Source of the DNA: Nitrospira sp. CG24B
GTDB taxonomy: Bacteria > Nitrospirota > Nitrospiria > Nitrospirales > Nitrospiraceae
Assembly: GCA_002869845.2 (NCBI GenBank)
Contig: NEWS02000004.1
Coordinates: forward strand, 1,583,721-1,633,683
Length of the DNA: 49,963 bases
Direction: 5' to 3'
A model generated the notes under the pieces. The model did not search any database. It was not told the origin of the DNA and saw only the letters and a program-made list of their open reading frames with translations. Shown piece by piece: positions 17,705 through 27,107 of the stretch. The number at the start of each line of letters is the position of its first letter. Position 1 is the first letter of the stretch. The position numbers were made by a program, and so were the translations under genes.

Positions 17705-19381
17705 TTACGCATGAGTATGATGCAGCATAATACGACGATCCGCATGATCCGTAAGATTGGGATCCGTCGACACGAAGATCACGGACCATGCTTCATCTTT
17801 CGAGCATAGCCGACGCAGGATACGCTCACGCAACGACGGCTCGAGCGAGTGAATGAGGCCATCAAATATTAGGACTTGCGGACGTCCCAAAATGGCTCTA
17901 GCCATGAGGATCTGCACAATGTGAGTCGGCGAAAGGGATTCTCCAAGCGCAGAGACATCGGACTTCACCCCGCGTGGCAATCCCTCGACATCTTCTTCAA
18001 GTTCGGTGAAACGAAGCGCCCAGTTGAGATCGTCATACGTGACATAGGAACGTCCCATGACGATATTTTCTTCAATCGTTCCATTCACTAATGATAATTG
18101 AGAGTCGATGATGACACTGCGGCATTGGTTGATCGCATTGCCTTCGATATAGCGGAGATCAACGCCATTGTACTGAACGACACCGTTCGTCGGGACTTCG
18201 AGGCCACCTAAGACTCTGGCCAGAGCTGTCTTGGCCGACGTGGTCCGAGCGTAGATCCCGAGCTTTTCACCCGGTGCGACATCAAGGTTGAAGCCATCGA
18301 ATACGGATACCCCGCTGTGAATCAAACTGACTCCTTTGCAGGTCACCCGAACTCCTTGAGCTAAGTGTTTGGGTAGCGCCACGGTTGATTCGGTTGAGAT
18401 CTGATCTTGCTCCTGACTCAAGGCCTCATCAAGGTGGGTCAGGGAGGCGAAGAAATAGTACACAAACCCCATGTTCTTGATCAGGGAGTCGAAATTGATG
18501 ACGAGTGCGCTCACGACCGCTTGAACGGCGACTAACTGCCCTAGAGTCAGCTGCCCCCCCGCCATGAGCGAAGCTGCGATGCCAAGCGCTCCGGCTTGTG
18601 CGATGGCTTGTCCACCCACGGACCCAATATATTGCCGCACGAGAACGGCAAACCGCGCCTTCCGAGTTTCAACGTATCGACCGACAAGCTCGTTCGTTTT
18701 GTGCATGAGGAATGGGCGGCTGTCAGTGGCCTTCAGCTGCAGCGCATTCCTTGAAATTTCTTGGATAAAGTTGAAGACGTCGTATTTCGCGTGAGACATG
18801 GCGAGAGTCGCCCGGAGGGCACCACGCGAGAGCACGAAAAACGTGAGCGCGAACCCAGCCATGAGCACAAGATTGTACATGAGGAAATAGGGATGGTAGA
18901 CGACCAGCACAATCATGCCGACCGTACCACCCACCACCACATTGATCAGGTCGATCAGCAGCGTGGACAGGGCCCGTTGCATGAAGACCGTCTCCATAAA
19001 GTAGTTCGCAATTTCCGGCTTCACCCCTTTAAAACGATTCCGAGGAAGCTGTTCCACCATCGCAACTGTAACTCGGGCAAAGATCCGGCGTTGCACGACA
19101 TCCACCGCGTAGAAATGGAATGTCTTGAATAGGCCGACAAACAACAGCACCGACAACATAATGCCGGTCAACGTCCAGATCATGACCGGCTGAACCGCAT
19201 AGGAAAAGGTGCTGACCAATTCCTGCACGGTCAACGGGATGATAAGAGAAAAGAACCCGACGGCCAGCGCATAAGAAAAAATCAAACTCATGATTTTTTT
19301 CTCAGCCTTCATGGCCACGGACAGCTGCTTCATCAGCGCTTCGAACAGGCCCTTGGAACCTTCGCCATGAGGTTCTTTCAT
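17705..19381 (-). CDS. ABC-exporter-like protein with fully degenerate nucleotide-binding domain
   Basis: About 558 aa: a six-helix exporter domain (residues about 30-310) followed by an ABC domain in which every ATP-handling motif has decayed. Walker A reads YARTTSAKTA (usual GxxGxGKST; only Lys kept), the Q-loop Gln is replaced (VIIDSQLSLVNGTIEENI), the signature is LSPTHIVQI for LSGGQ, Walker B ends IFDGL where the catalytic Glu is Gly, and the H-loop His is Thr (FVSTDPNL). The fold-level sequence is still conserved and the frame has no stop. The overall type is a type I secretion exporter (HlyB/PrtD group) without a peptidase domain. It lies between tolC-like genes and the truncated hlyD. 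The ATG at 19,381 is preferred over the GTG at 19,387. Confidence 0.85.
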   Translation of the reverse strand: MKEPHGEGSKGLFEALMKQLSVAMKAEKKIMSLIFSYALAVGFFSLIIPLTVQELVSTFSYAVQPVMIWTLTGIMLSVLLFVGLFKTFHFYAVDVVQRRIFARVTVAMVEQLPRNRFKGVKPEIANYFMETVFMQRALSTLLIDLINVVVGGTVGMIVLVVYHPYFLMYNLVLMAGFALTFFVLSRGALRATLAMSHAKYDVFNFIQEISRNALQLKATDSRPFLMHKTNELVGRYVETRKARFAVLVRQYIGSVGGQAIAQAGALGIAASLMAGGQLTLGQLVAVQAVVSALVINFDSLIKNMGFVYYFFASLTHLDEALSQEQDQISTESTVALPKHLAQGVRVTCKGVSLIHSGVSVFDGFNLDVAPGEKLGIYARTTSAKTALARVLGGLEVPTNGVVQYNGVDLRYIEGNAINQCRSVIIDSQLSLVNGTIEENIVMGRSYVTYDDLNWALRFTELEEDVEGLPRGVKSDVSALGESLSPTHIVQILMARAILGRPQVLIFDGLIHSLEPSLRERILRRLCSKDEAWSVIFVSTDPNLTDHADRRIMLHHTHA

Positions 19382-19511
19382 GACCACCCCCAGTAATAAG
19401 TCAAAATGTGAATCATCGGCCCCCTATACCCCTCACCAACTAGATCATGTTCGAGAGTGTATTTCCAACCCACCGAATGAACTATCGTCTACCACCGACT
19501 CTACGCACAGC

Positions 19512-21107
19512 TTAGTCACGTCCCGGCAGTTTACGGCCTGAGGACCCTGCCGCGTGTAATTGATTACCGTATTTAGCGAGTATGTTGTCAGGCACCGCTT
19601 TCGACAACGCCCCTCTGGCCCACAGCATTCCTCCGCGAGACACGACATAGTCGGCCTGGGCGCGGTAGAGTTCATAGGCCGCTGCGACCACCGTACGCTC
19701 GCGCAGGTTGACGAAGAGCACGCTCGTGGCTCCCATATTAAACCGGGCTCGTTCGCCCTCTTCCAGCGTCTTGGCCAAGCGCAGAGCTTCTGTCGCAGCC
19801 TTCACACGATCTCTCGCCCGCACTTGGGCGGAAAGCCAGTTATCAACGTCGACCTGAACTTGTCGCTCGGCATAGGCTTGTTTCCATACCAGTCGTTCCT
19901 GCTGCGCTTCCGCGTGAAGGGCCTTCCCTCGAGCAGCCCGATTGAACAACGGCATACTGAACAATGTGGCTACTCGGTAGCCGACACCTCCCACCCAATA
20001 AATAGAGCCGATCGCCGGCCCCCCCTCGACCGTGAGCTTGGGAAGCAGACCATTCTTCGCCAGTTTCAGTTCTACATTGTTCATTTTGGCTTCAATGTAG
20101 AGATCTCGCACTTCCGGCCGATCCTCCGTCGCTTCCACCTTGAAGGCCGCCACATCCTCGTCACTCGGCAACGGCGTTTCCCCTGTAAATTCCGGCGCCC
20201 ATTCAGGGCGCGGTGTCACAGGTTCGCCGTTTTCCCAGAGAAAGAGCGCCAGCTTATATTGCTCATACTCAACCTTCCGCTGCGCGGCAATTGCAGCTTC
20301 TCGACGTCTCTGAACTTCTTCTTTGGCTTCGACCACATCGATCGGGGCGACCGCGCCGGCTTTTGATCTCCCCTCAACCATGCGATAGCGCTCTTCCGCG
20401 ACGGCCAGCGCACGCTTCACCACATCGGCTTGCTTGACGGCAACCTGCCAATCCCAGTACTGAACGGCCCCGGCGAGATAGAGATCTTGCCGCTTCTGCG
20501 CCACCTTGATCTCCGCTTGCGGCGCCGCGAGTTCAGCCTGCTGAAACTGGGCGTTCTCTTCGTTGACCATGAACCCTCGTAGGAGATTAAACTTCCCCCC
20601 GATTATGGCCATTTGCTGAGGATAAAACAGTTGTAAATCTTGAGGGATCCCCACCCCTGGACTCTGTACATTACGTGCTGGGTTGAAAAAGACGTCTCCC
20701 TGGAGCGTCGCAGCATCCCCAAAGACGTTACGGATACCGACGAAGAGCTCCCACCCCCAGGGGTGTCCAAGCTTGACAAAGAGATCGTTATAGCCGGAAC
20801 TTAAGTGATTCGGCGCACCACTGACGTTCGTCAGATTGAACGTTTGATACCGGTCGAACTCGACTTCGTTCCGAACCTTCGGCTCCCACGCAGCCAACGC
20901 TTTCAAGACTTTCGCTCGAGCCTGCGCCCGCTCCAGTCCTGTCGCGCGGAGCAGCGGATGGGTCAACTCAATCCTGGCCAGCACCTCTTCGATGGTCAGA
21001 GGAGCGGTGCGCATCGACTGCGCTTGCAGGACACTCGAGTCGAGCACAGGGTCCGCCAGTGCGGTCGTCGGCACCATCATCAACGAGAACAGCAAGAGAA
21101 GGATCAA
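19512..21107 (-). CDS. TolC-family outer-membrane protein (third tandem copy)
   Basis: This 531-aa protein has a signal peptide (LLLLFSLMMVPTTALADP) and a TolC/OEP body of two repeated halves rich in alpha-helical coiled coil. It begins TIEEVLARIELTHPLLRATG and contains WDWQVAVKQADVVKRALAVA and SAQVRARDRVKAATEALRLA. It is closely similar along its whole length to the next two genes and ends in the same PGRD. Start: the codon is TTG at 21,107 with GGAGC eight bases upstream, at the position corresponding to ATG in the other copies. It is the copy closest to the ABC gene (130 bp gap). It should form a trimeric outer-membrane/periplasmic channel for efflux or secretion. Confidence 0.88.
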   Translation of the reverse strand: MILLLLFSLMMVPTTALADPVLDSSVLQAQSMRTAPLTIEEVLARIELTHPLLRATGLERAQARAKVLKALAAWEPKVRNEVEFDRYQTFNLTNVSGAPNHLSSGYNDLFVKLGHPWGWELFVGIRNVFGDAATLQGDVFFNPARNVQSPGVGIPQDLQLFYPQQMAIIGGKFNLLRGFMVNEENAQFQQAELAAPQAEIKVAQKRQDLYLAGAVQYWDWQVAVKQADVVKRALAVAEERYRMVEGRSKAGAVAPIDVVEAKEEVQRRREAAIAAQRKVEYEQYKLALFLWENGEPVTPRPEWAPEFTGETPLPSDEDVAAFKVEATEDRPEVRDLYIEAKMNNVELKLAKNGLLPKLTVEGGPAIGSIYWVGGVGYRVATLFSMPLFNRAARGKALHAEAQQERLVWKQAYAERQVQVDVDNWLSAQVRARDRVKAATEALRLAKTLEEGERARFNMGATSVLFVNLRERTVVAAAYELYRAQADYVVSRGGMLWARGALSKAVPDNILAKYGNQLHAAGSSGRKLPGRD

Positions 21108-21132
21108 GGAAGGATGCTCCTTTGTTGCTGAA

Positions 21133-22680
21133 TTAATCGCGTCCCGGTCGTTTGAAACCGCTCATGCCCGCCGCCGTCAGCGGGTCCCCGTACTTGGCCA
21201 ATTCGCTTTCTGGCCACGGCTTGGCCAACGCGCCCTTGGCCCACAACATGCCTCCGCGTGACAATGTGTAATCATACTGTGCCTGGTAGAGCTTGTAGGC
21301 TGTATCTACGACATTGCGTTCCCGCAGATTGACGAACAACACACTGCTCGCTCCCATGTTGAAACGTGTACGCTCACCCTCTTCCAGCGTCTTGGCCAAT
21401 CGCAGCGCTTCCGTTGCCGCCTTCACCCGGTCTCTGGCCCGCACTTGAGCTGAGAGCCAGTTGTCCACGTCGATACTGACTTGTTGCTCGGCGTACAGCT
21501 GTTTGAAGACCAATTGTTGCTGCTCCGCTTCAGCATATAGAACTTTTCCGCGCCCTTCCCGCTGGAACAGCGGCATCGCAAACCACGATTCTGTCCGATA
21601 CCCGACTCCCACAGTCCAGTCCGCGCCGGCTTCCATTTGCCCACCCTTAAAATCAAACTTTGGGAGCAGGTAGTTCTTGGCGAGCTTGATGTCGATATTG
21701 TTCATTTTGGCTTCGATGTAGAGCTCTCGCACTTCCGGCCGATCTTCTTTCGCCGCCACTTTGTTCGCGGCTATTTCCTCCTTGGTCGGCAAAGGCGTCT
21801 CGCCCTGGAACTCCGGCGCCCATTCAGGTCGCGGCGTTACCGGCTCGCTATTTTCCCAAAGAAAGAGGGACAGCTTATACTGCTCATACTCCACCTTTCG
21901 CTGGGCGGCGATGGCAGCCTCTCGTCGATGCTGAACCTCTTGGTTGGCTTCAATGACATCGAGCGGCGCCACCCTCCCACCCTTGGCTAGCCCTTGCACC
22001 TGAAGGAGACGTTCTTCAGCAACGGCCAATGTCCGTTTTTGCACTTCGGCCTGCTTCACCGCCAGCTGCCAGTCCCAGTACTGCACGGCGCCGGCAAGAT
22101 ACAGATCCTGTCGTTCTTGAGCGACGTGGATCTCCGCCTGCGGCCCCGCGAGTTCAGCCTTCTGGAAGTCGGCGTACTCATCGTTCATCATGAGGCCGCG
22201 TAGCAGGTGGGCTTCCCCACCGACGAGCATTTGCTGGTTATGCCAGAAGAGCAGTCCATCATTCGGGATGAGCACATGGGCGCTTTGGCTGATACGATCC
22301 CCAAACCCGTTGCGGATGCCTCCACTGAGCCTGAAGCCCCAGGGATGCCCCATCTCGATCGTGCTGTCGTTAAATCCCCCCGTCGTTTCATTCACGAAGG
22401 CCAAGAAATTCCAAGACTGATACCGATCAACCTCTGTCCTGTTCTTGAACGTCGGTTCCCAGGCCCCGAGCGCCTTGAGAATTTTGGCCCGGGCCTGCAT
22501 TCGATCAACCCCGGTCGCCCGAAGCAGCGGATGCGTCAGCTCAATACGGGCGAGCACTTCACTGATGGTCAGGGGCTCGGTGCGGGTGGACTGCGCCTTC
22601 AATGCGCTTGAATCGTGCACCGGTCCCGCCAGTGCCGTCACGGGAAGCAAGATCAGAATCACGAGTAATAGAGCGGCCAT
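21133..22680 (-). CDS. TolC-family outer-membrane protein (second tandem copy)
   Basis: About 515 aa, with signal peptide MAALLLVILILLPVTALAG and the same two-halved TolC body as its neighbours (SEVLARIELTHPLLRATGVD, WDWQLAVKQAEVQKRTLAVA, WLSAQVRARDRVKAATEAL). The frame is open 45 codons further upstream to 22,815, but that part overlaps the previous gene and lies before the signal peptide. The ATG at 22,680 has AAGGAG nine bases upstream and is chosen. Gaps to the flanking copies are only 23-25 bp, so the three are one transcript. Substrate is not evident. Confidence 0.9.
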   Translation of the reverse strand: MAALLLVILILLPVTALAGPVHDSSALKAQSTRTEPLTISEVLARIELTHPLLRATGVDRMQARAKILKALGAWEPTFKNRTEVDRYQSWNFLAFVNETTGGFNDSTIEMGHPWGFRLSGGIRNGFGDRISQSAHVLIPNDGLLFWHNQQMLVGGEAHLLRGLMMNDEYADFQKAELAGPQAEIHVAQERQDLYLAGAVQYWDWQLAVKQAEVQKRTLAVAEERLLQVQGLAKGGRVAPLDVIEANQEVQHRREAAIAAQRKVEYEQYKLSLFLWENSEPVTPRPEWAPEFQGETPLPTKEEIAANKVAAKEDRPEVRELYIEAKMNNIDIKLAKNYLLPKFDFKGGQMEAGADWTVGVGYRTESWFAMPLFQREGRGKVLYAEAEQQQLVFKQLYAEQQVSIDVDNWLSAQVRARDRVKAATEALRLAKTLEEGERTRFNMGASSVLFVNLRERNVVDTAYKLYQAQYDYTLSRGGMLWAKGALAKPWPESELAKYGDPLTAAGMSGFKRPGRD

Positions 22681-22703
22681 CGACGGATGCTCCTTATGCC
22701 AGA

Positions 22704-24254
22704 TTAATCGCGGCCCGGTTGTTTGTAACCGTTCATACCCGCTGCCGTCAGCGGGCTCCCGTACTTGCTCAACTCGCTTTCGGCCCACGGCTTGGCCAAG
22801 GCTCCCCTGGCCCACAGCATCCCTCCACGCGACACGGCGTAGTCGGCCTGCGCCCGATACAACTGGTACGCTGATTCCACCACGTTGCGCTCTCGGAGGT
22901 TCACGAATAGCACGGTGGTGGCCCCCATGTTAAACCTCGTGCGCTCACCTTCTTCCAGCGTCTTGGCCAACCGCAGGGCTTCCGTCGCCGCCGTCACCCG
23001 ATCTCTGGCGCGTACTTGAGCCGAGAGCCAGTTGTCCACATCGATGCTGACTTGTTGCTCGGTGTACAGCTGCTTCAACGCCAATTGTTGCTGGTTCACT
23101 TCCGCGGCCATGACTTTCCCACGCCCTTCCCGCTGGAACACCGGCACCTCAAGGTGCACGCCGACCCGATACCCAAGTCCCACAACCCAGTCCGCAGCGC
23201 CCTTGGTTGGCCCTCCCTCAAGATCCAACAACGGGAGCAGTTTGTTCTTGGCGAGCTTGATGTCGATATTATTCATCTTGGCTTCGATGTAGAGATCCTG
23301 GACTTCCGGCCGTGCTTCTTTCGCCTCTACCTTATAAGCCGCGACCTCTTCATTGGTCGGGAGCGGCGTTTCGCCCTGGAATTCCGGCGCCCATTCCGAT
23401 CGCGGCGTCACCGGCTCGCCGTTCTCCCAGAGAAAGAGGGACAGCTTGTACTGCTCATACTCCACCTTCCGCTGTGCGGCGATGGCGGCCTCTCGCCGCT
23501 TCTGCACCTCTTGGCTCACCTCGACGACATCGAGCGGCGCGACTTTCCCGCCCTTGGCCAACCCTTCGACCTGGATCACGCGCTCTTCGGCAACAGCCAA
23601 GGCACGCTTGACCATCTCGGCTTGCCTGACGGCAACTTGCCAATCCCAGTACTGCACGGCCCCGGCCAGGTAGAGATCTTGCCGCTTCTGCGCCACCTTG
23701 ATCTCCGCTTGCGGCCCCGCGAGTTCGGCCTGTTGAAACTGGGCGTTCTCCTCGTTGACCATGAAGCCTCGAAGCAGGTGGAACGACCCGCCGTAGTAGA
23801 AATGCTGCTGCTGATAGGTGCCCAATACATCAGGGGGATAAGCAATCCTGGCGTTACCTTTATCCCCGAAGCCGCTGCGAAGCCCGCCTTCGACCGTGAA
23901 GCCCCAGGGATGCCCGACCTGGACCGTGCTGTCGGCATAGCCCGTGTTATGTTGACTCGGAATGTCGAACGCCGTCGTGAGATTCCACGTCGTATAACGT
24001 TCGGTTTGTGTATAGTTTTTGATCTGCGGCTCCCAGGCCCCGAGCGCCTTGAGGATTTTCGCCCGCGCCTTCGTTCGCTCGGCCCCCACCGCCCGAAGCA
24101 GTGGATGCGTCAACTCAATGCGAGCCAGAACTTCGCCAATGCTCAGTGGAGCGGTGCGCGTCGACTGGACGTTCAATGGGCTGGAATCATGAATCTGTTC
24201 CGCCAGTGCGGTCATTGGCAGGAGAGTCACAAGGGCCAATACCAGAGCGATCAT
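22704..24254 (-). CDS. TolC-family outer-membrane protein (first tandem copy)
   Basis: About 516 aa, with signal peptide MIALVLALVTLLPMTALAEQ, then the TolC body beginning IGEVLARIELTHPLLRAVGA. Both OEP halves are complete and the protein ends QPGRD like the other copies. The frame opens 8 codons earlier, but the ATG at 24,254 follows GAGGAGC and starts the signal peptide. It is the promoter-proximal gene of tolC-tolC-tolC-ABC-hlyD' and is divergent from the LysR gene 144 bp away, which may regulate it. Confidence 0.9.
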   Translation of the reverse strand: MIALVLALVTLLPMTALAEQIHDSSPLNVQSTRTAPLSIGEVLARIELTHPLLRAVGAERTKARAKILKALGAWEPQIKNYTQTERYTTWNLTTAFDIPSQHNTGYADSTVQVGHPWGFTVEGGLRSGFGDKGNARIAYPPDVLGTYQQQHFYYGGSFHLLRGFMVNEENAQFQQAELAGPQAEIKVAQKRQDLYLAGAVQYWDWQVAVRQAEMVKRALAVAEERVIQVEGLAKGGKVAPLDVVEVSQEVQKRREAAIAAQRKVEYEQYKLSLFLWENGEPVTPRSEWAPEFQGETPLPTNEEVAAYKVEAKEARPEVQDLYIEAKMNNIDIKLAKNKLLPLLDLEGGPTKGAADWVVGLGYRVGVHLEVPVFQREGRGKVMAAEVNQQQLALKQLYTEQQVSIDVDNWLSAQVRARDRVTAATEALRLAKTLEEGERTRFNMGATTVLFVNLRERNVVESAYQLYRAQADYAVSRGGMLWARGALAKPWAESELSKYGSPLTAAGMNGYKQPGRD

Positions 24255-24398
24255 GAAGGATGCTCCTCTCGTATACATTGGGCGGACGGCGCCAACAGTA
24301 GCAATCTCCCCTTCTTTTTTGAAAATAGATAAAGCGGATTGGAGATATCGGTAATTCCTATGTATAGTAGTGCCTCCAACTCAACCGAAGGGGGCCGC
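24255..24398. promoter_or_regulatory. divergent control region between the TolC operon and the LysR gene
   Basis: This 144-bp gap separates two diverging genes, the usual position for LysR-type operator sites. It is A+T-rich in its middle (24,310-24,370). I cannot fix the -10/-35 boxes or the T-N11-A operator by eye, so only the region is given. Confidence 0.4.
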
Positions 24399-25298
24399 AT
24401 GGAGTGGTTGAACTATCATCATCTCTTGTATTTCTGGTCCGTCGCGAAGCACGGCACCATGACGAAAGCATGCGAAGAACTCCGCTTGGCTCAACCCACG
24501 ATCAGCGGACAGATCGGGCAGTTGGAAAATACCTTGGGCGAAAAGTTGTTCATCCGAACAGGGCGACGGTTGGCGTTGACGGAGATGGGACATCTGGTAT
24601 TCAAGTACGCTGAAGACATCTTTTCGACCGGGCAGGAGCTGATGAACACGGTCAAAGGGCAGGTGAATGGGCATCCTGCCCGACTGGTCGTCGGCATCGC
24701 GGACGCCGTTCCAAAACCGTTGGCGACCCAACTCCTCAAGTCGGCCCTGAAACTGTACCGACCGACCCGTTTGATCTGCCAAGAAGACAAACTGCTCCAA
24801 CTCTTGACCGATCTGACGGCCCATCGATTGGATCTGGTGATCGCCGACACACCACCCCCATCAACCATCAAGGAGCACGCCTACAGCCATCCCTTGGGCG
24901 AAACAGGAATCACACTGTTTGCAACGGCGAAGCTGACGGCACAATATCGTCGGGAATTTCCGCAGTCGTTAAATAGCGCCCCCTTGCTCCTCCCAACGCC
25001 CAACGCCGTGCTTCGACGGCTGCTCGACCAATGGCTGATCAACCGTGGGCTGCGGCCCAACATTGTGGGAGAGTTCGACGACAGCGCAACCTTGAAGGCG
25101 TTCGGCCAGGACGGATATGGCATCTTCCCTGGCGCGTCGGTGATCGAGAAGGAAATCTGCCGCCAATACCGAGTGCAGGTGCTCGGACGGCTTGAGACGC
25201 TCAAGCAACATTTCTATGCGATCACGGTGGAACGACGGCTGAAGCACCCGGCCGTCCTTGCTCTCGTCCGGACCGCCCGGCAAGAACTACTGGGCTAA
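24399..25298 (+). CDS. LysR-family regulator, NhaR-like
   Basis: This transcription factor of about 299 aa has an N-terminal winged helix-turn-helix: LNYHHLLYFWSVAKHGTMTK, then LAQPTISGQIGQLENTLGEK, and the wing FIRTGRRLALTEMGHLV. The opening and the YADKMF-like YAEDIFSTGQEL are typical of the NhaR subgroup (sodium-responsive in E. coli). The effector domain follows (LVVGIADAVPKPLATQLLKS). No nhaA antiporter is visible nearby, so the target is more likely the divergent TolC operon. The frame is open from 24,339, but the ATG at 24,399 has AAGGGGG upstream and begins the family-typical N-terminus. Confidence 0.88.
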   Translation: MEWLNYHHLLYFWSVAKHGTMTKACEELRLAQPTISGQIGQLENTLGEKLFIRTGRRLALTEMGHLVFKYAEDIFSTGQELMNTVKGQVNGHPARLVVGIADAVPKPLATQLLKSALKLYRPTRLICQEDKLLQLLTDLTAHRLDLVIADTPPPSTIKEHAYSHPLGETGITLFATAKLTAQYRREFPQSLNSAPLLLPTPNAVLRRLLDQWLINRGLRPNIVGEFDDSATLKAFGQDGYGIFPGASVIEKEICRQYRVQVLGRLETLKQHFYAITVERRLKHPAVLALVRTARQELLG

Positions 25299-25357
25299 AA
25301 ACAGGCTATCGAAAGGCCCGCCAGCGGCGTTCGTGACTGACTTCAAGACCAGATCCA

Positions 25358-26071
25358 TCATATCTGAGATCGCCCCACTGCCTGCATGAGTTGTTCTCGC
25401 TCCTGACTCCTGAGCTCTTTCCACTCACCGACGCGCAGCCCTTTGACGGTTATGTGCATAATCCTCGTCCGGTGCAGCGTGGTCACGCGATAGCCAAGCG
25501 CGTGACACATGCGCCTGATCTGCCGGTTCCGTCCCTCGGTCAGGATGATACGAAACTGATCACGCCCGACACGCGTCATCTGACAGGGCCTCGTGACGCT
25601 TCCGAGAATGACGACTCCGCAGGCCATACGATCCAGGAATGCTTGGTCGAACGGACGATCGACTTGCACGAGGTACTCCCGCTCATGTCCGAATTCGGCG
25701 CGGAGAATCTCGTTCACGATGTTCCCATCGTTCGTCAGCAAGATGAGGCCAGACGAATCTTTATCCAGCCGTCCGATGGGGAAAATCCGTTCTGGGTGCC
25801 CAATCTCCGCAATGATATTGCGGGCGACATGCGATTCGCTCGTCGTCGTCACGCCGACCGGCTTATGATACTTGATATAGAGAGTCGGTTTACCCCAGGG
25901 GATAACACGGCCCTCGCGGGCAATGACGTCGCTTGACTCAACCTGGTCGCCGAGTTTGGCTATCCGGCCATTGATCGTAATGACCCCTGACTCGACCAAG
26001 CGGTCAGCTTCGCGCCGGGAACAGATCCCCTGTTCTGTAAAGAACTTATTGATGCGGATAGTTCGAGCCAC
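25358..26071 (-). CDS. rluF: rRNA pseudouridine synthase, RluF-like (RsuA/RluB/E/F family)
   Basis: This 237-aa enzyme isomerises uridine to pseudouridine in 23S rRNA. The N-terminal S4 domain (RINKFFTEQGICSRREADRL) binds RNA. The catalytic domain carries the Asp in GRLDKDSSGLILLTNDG and the RsuA-family end GRNRQIRRMCHALGY. Resemblance to RluF rather than RluB/RluE is close: GICSRREAD, ILGSVTRPCQ, and the end RTRIMHITVKGLRVGEWKEL. RluF targets positions in helix 75 (U2604 in E. coli). It converges with the LysR gene and follows the agmatinase gene on the same strand by 35 bp, with no obvious functional link. Confidence 0.88.
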   Translation of the reverse strand: MARTIRINKFFTEQGICSRREADRLVESGVITINGRIAKLGDQVESSDVIAREGRVIPWGKPTLYIKYHKPVGVTTTSESHVARNIIAEIGHPERIFPIGRLDKDSSGLILLTNDGNIVNEILRAEFGHEREYLVQVDRPFDQAFLDRMACGVVILGSVTRPCQMTRVGRDQFRIILTEGRNRQIRRMCHALGYRVTTLHRTRIMHITVKGLRVGEWKELRSQEREQLMQAVGRSQI

Positions 26072-26106
26072 GCAAAGATGGGGCGAATGACGTGTGATAG
26101 TGACCG

Positions 26107-27045
26107 CTAATGGACACGACGACCGGCCTTGATCCGTCCGAGTATGCGATAGATCAACCGTGCAATGGAAAATTGCGGCGCCACGAATCCTTCAATGGGA
26201 GCGATCTCGCTGACATCCATCCCGACGATGCCAGGCCCGTTGGCCAACGCGGTGATGAGGTTGAGGGTCTCGTACCACCCAAGCCCACCCGGCTCGGGAG
26301 TGCCCAAGGCGGGCATGATGGACGCATCCAGCCCATCACAGTCGAATGTGAGATACACGGGCGTTCGGCAGGCCGCGACCACATCTGGTATCCAGTTCGA
26401 GGCTTTGCCTTCGTACGGACCGGATGGATCAAGGATCGTCGCCGCATAAAACGTCTTGATTCGGTCCGTGGCCTCAACACGAGAGACCTCTTCCCGGCTG
26501 ATCGATCGGATGCCTACCTGCACCAGAGGTAATCCATCGTCCACGACCCGCGCCATGACGCTGGCATGGCTGAACGGATTGCCTTGATAGGCCTCGCGTA
26601 GGTCTCCATGGGCATCGATCTGCACCACGGTCATCCGCGGATACCGCTTCGCATGGGCCCGGATCGCTCCCAAGGCGCCGGTGTGTTCACCTGTCAGCGT
26701 GATGAGAAACCGTCCGGTTCCGACATGCGGGGAGACAAACGCTTCAATGGCGTCGACGGCCGCGCGGTCGACGCTCCCTTTGAGATCGAGCGGTGAAGCC
26801 GTCGCTATCCCGCCCCATTCTCGAAACGGTTCAGTCCCGAGTTGTTCGTCGTAGAATTCAACCTGGGACGAGGCTTCCAAAATGGCGGAGGGGCCGTGGT
26901 CCGATCCGCGGATATAGCTGGAGGTGTGCTCGTAGGGAGCAGGCAGCACGTAGACGCCCGCGTGGTCCGGATGACACCAGGGTTCGTCGATGCCCAGAAA
27001 GTTATGGTCGGGCCCCTCCCAACCGACGGGAAGCGTCATGGGCAT
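26107..27045 (-). CDS. speB: agmatinase / ureohydrolase family enzyme SpeB
   Basis: This protein of about 312 aa is expected to hydrolyse agmatine to putrescine and urea with two Mn ions. Metal-binding motifs are GEHTGALGAI (first His), VQIDAHGDLREAYQG with the DAHxD-type motif, FSHASVM (His) and LTFDCDGLDASIMPA near the C-terminus. The GEHTGA form instead of GGDHS is typical of some SpeB-type proteins. The frame is open to 27,177, but that part overlaps the end of the arginine decarboxylase; ATGs at 27,045 and 27,039 follow AAGAGA and are preferred. It directly follows the gene making agmatine, which fixes the substrate with fair confidence. Confidence 0.9.
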   Translation of the reverse strand: MPMTLPVGWEGPDHNFLGIDEPWCHPDHAGVYVLPAPYEHTSSYIRGSDHGPSAILEASSQVEFYDEQLGTEPFREWGGIATASPLDLKGSVDRAAVDAIEAFVSPHVGTGRFLITLTGEHTGALGAIRAHAKRYPRMTVVQIDAHGDLREAYQGNPFSHASVMARVVDDGLPLVQVGIRSISREEVSRVEATDRIKTFYAATILDPSGPYEGKASNWIPDVVAACRTPVYLTFDCDGLDASIMPALGTPEPGGLGWYETLNLITALANGPGIVGMDVSEIAPIEGFVAPQFSIARLIYRILGRIKAGRRVH

Positions 27046-27107
27046 GCTTCTCTTGATGAGACCAACAGCTGAATCGGTATGCATGCATCCAAGACCAACA
27101 CCCGCCC

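Noticed and set aside
22681..22815. A 45-residue N-terminal extension of the second TolC copy
   Set aside because: It overlaps the end of the first copy and precedes the signal peptide; the ATG at 22,680 has a good ribosome site.
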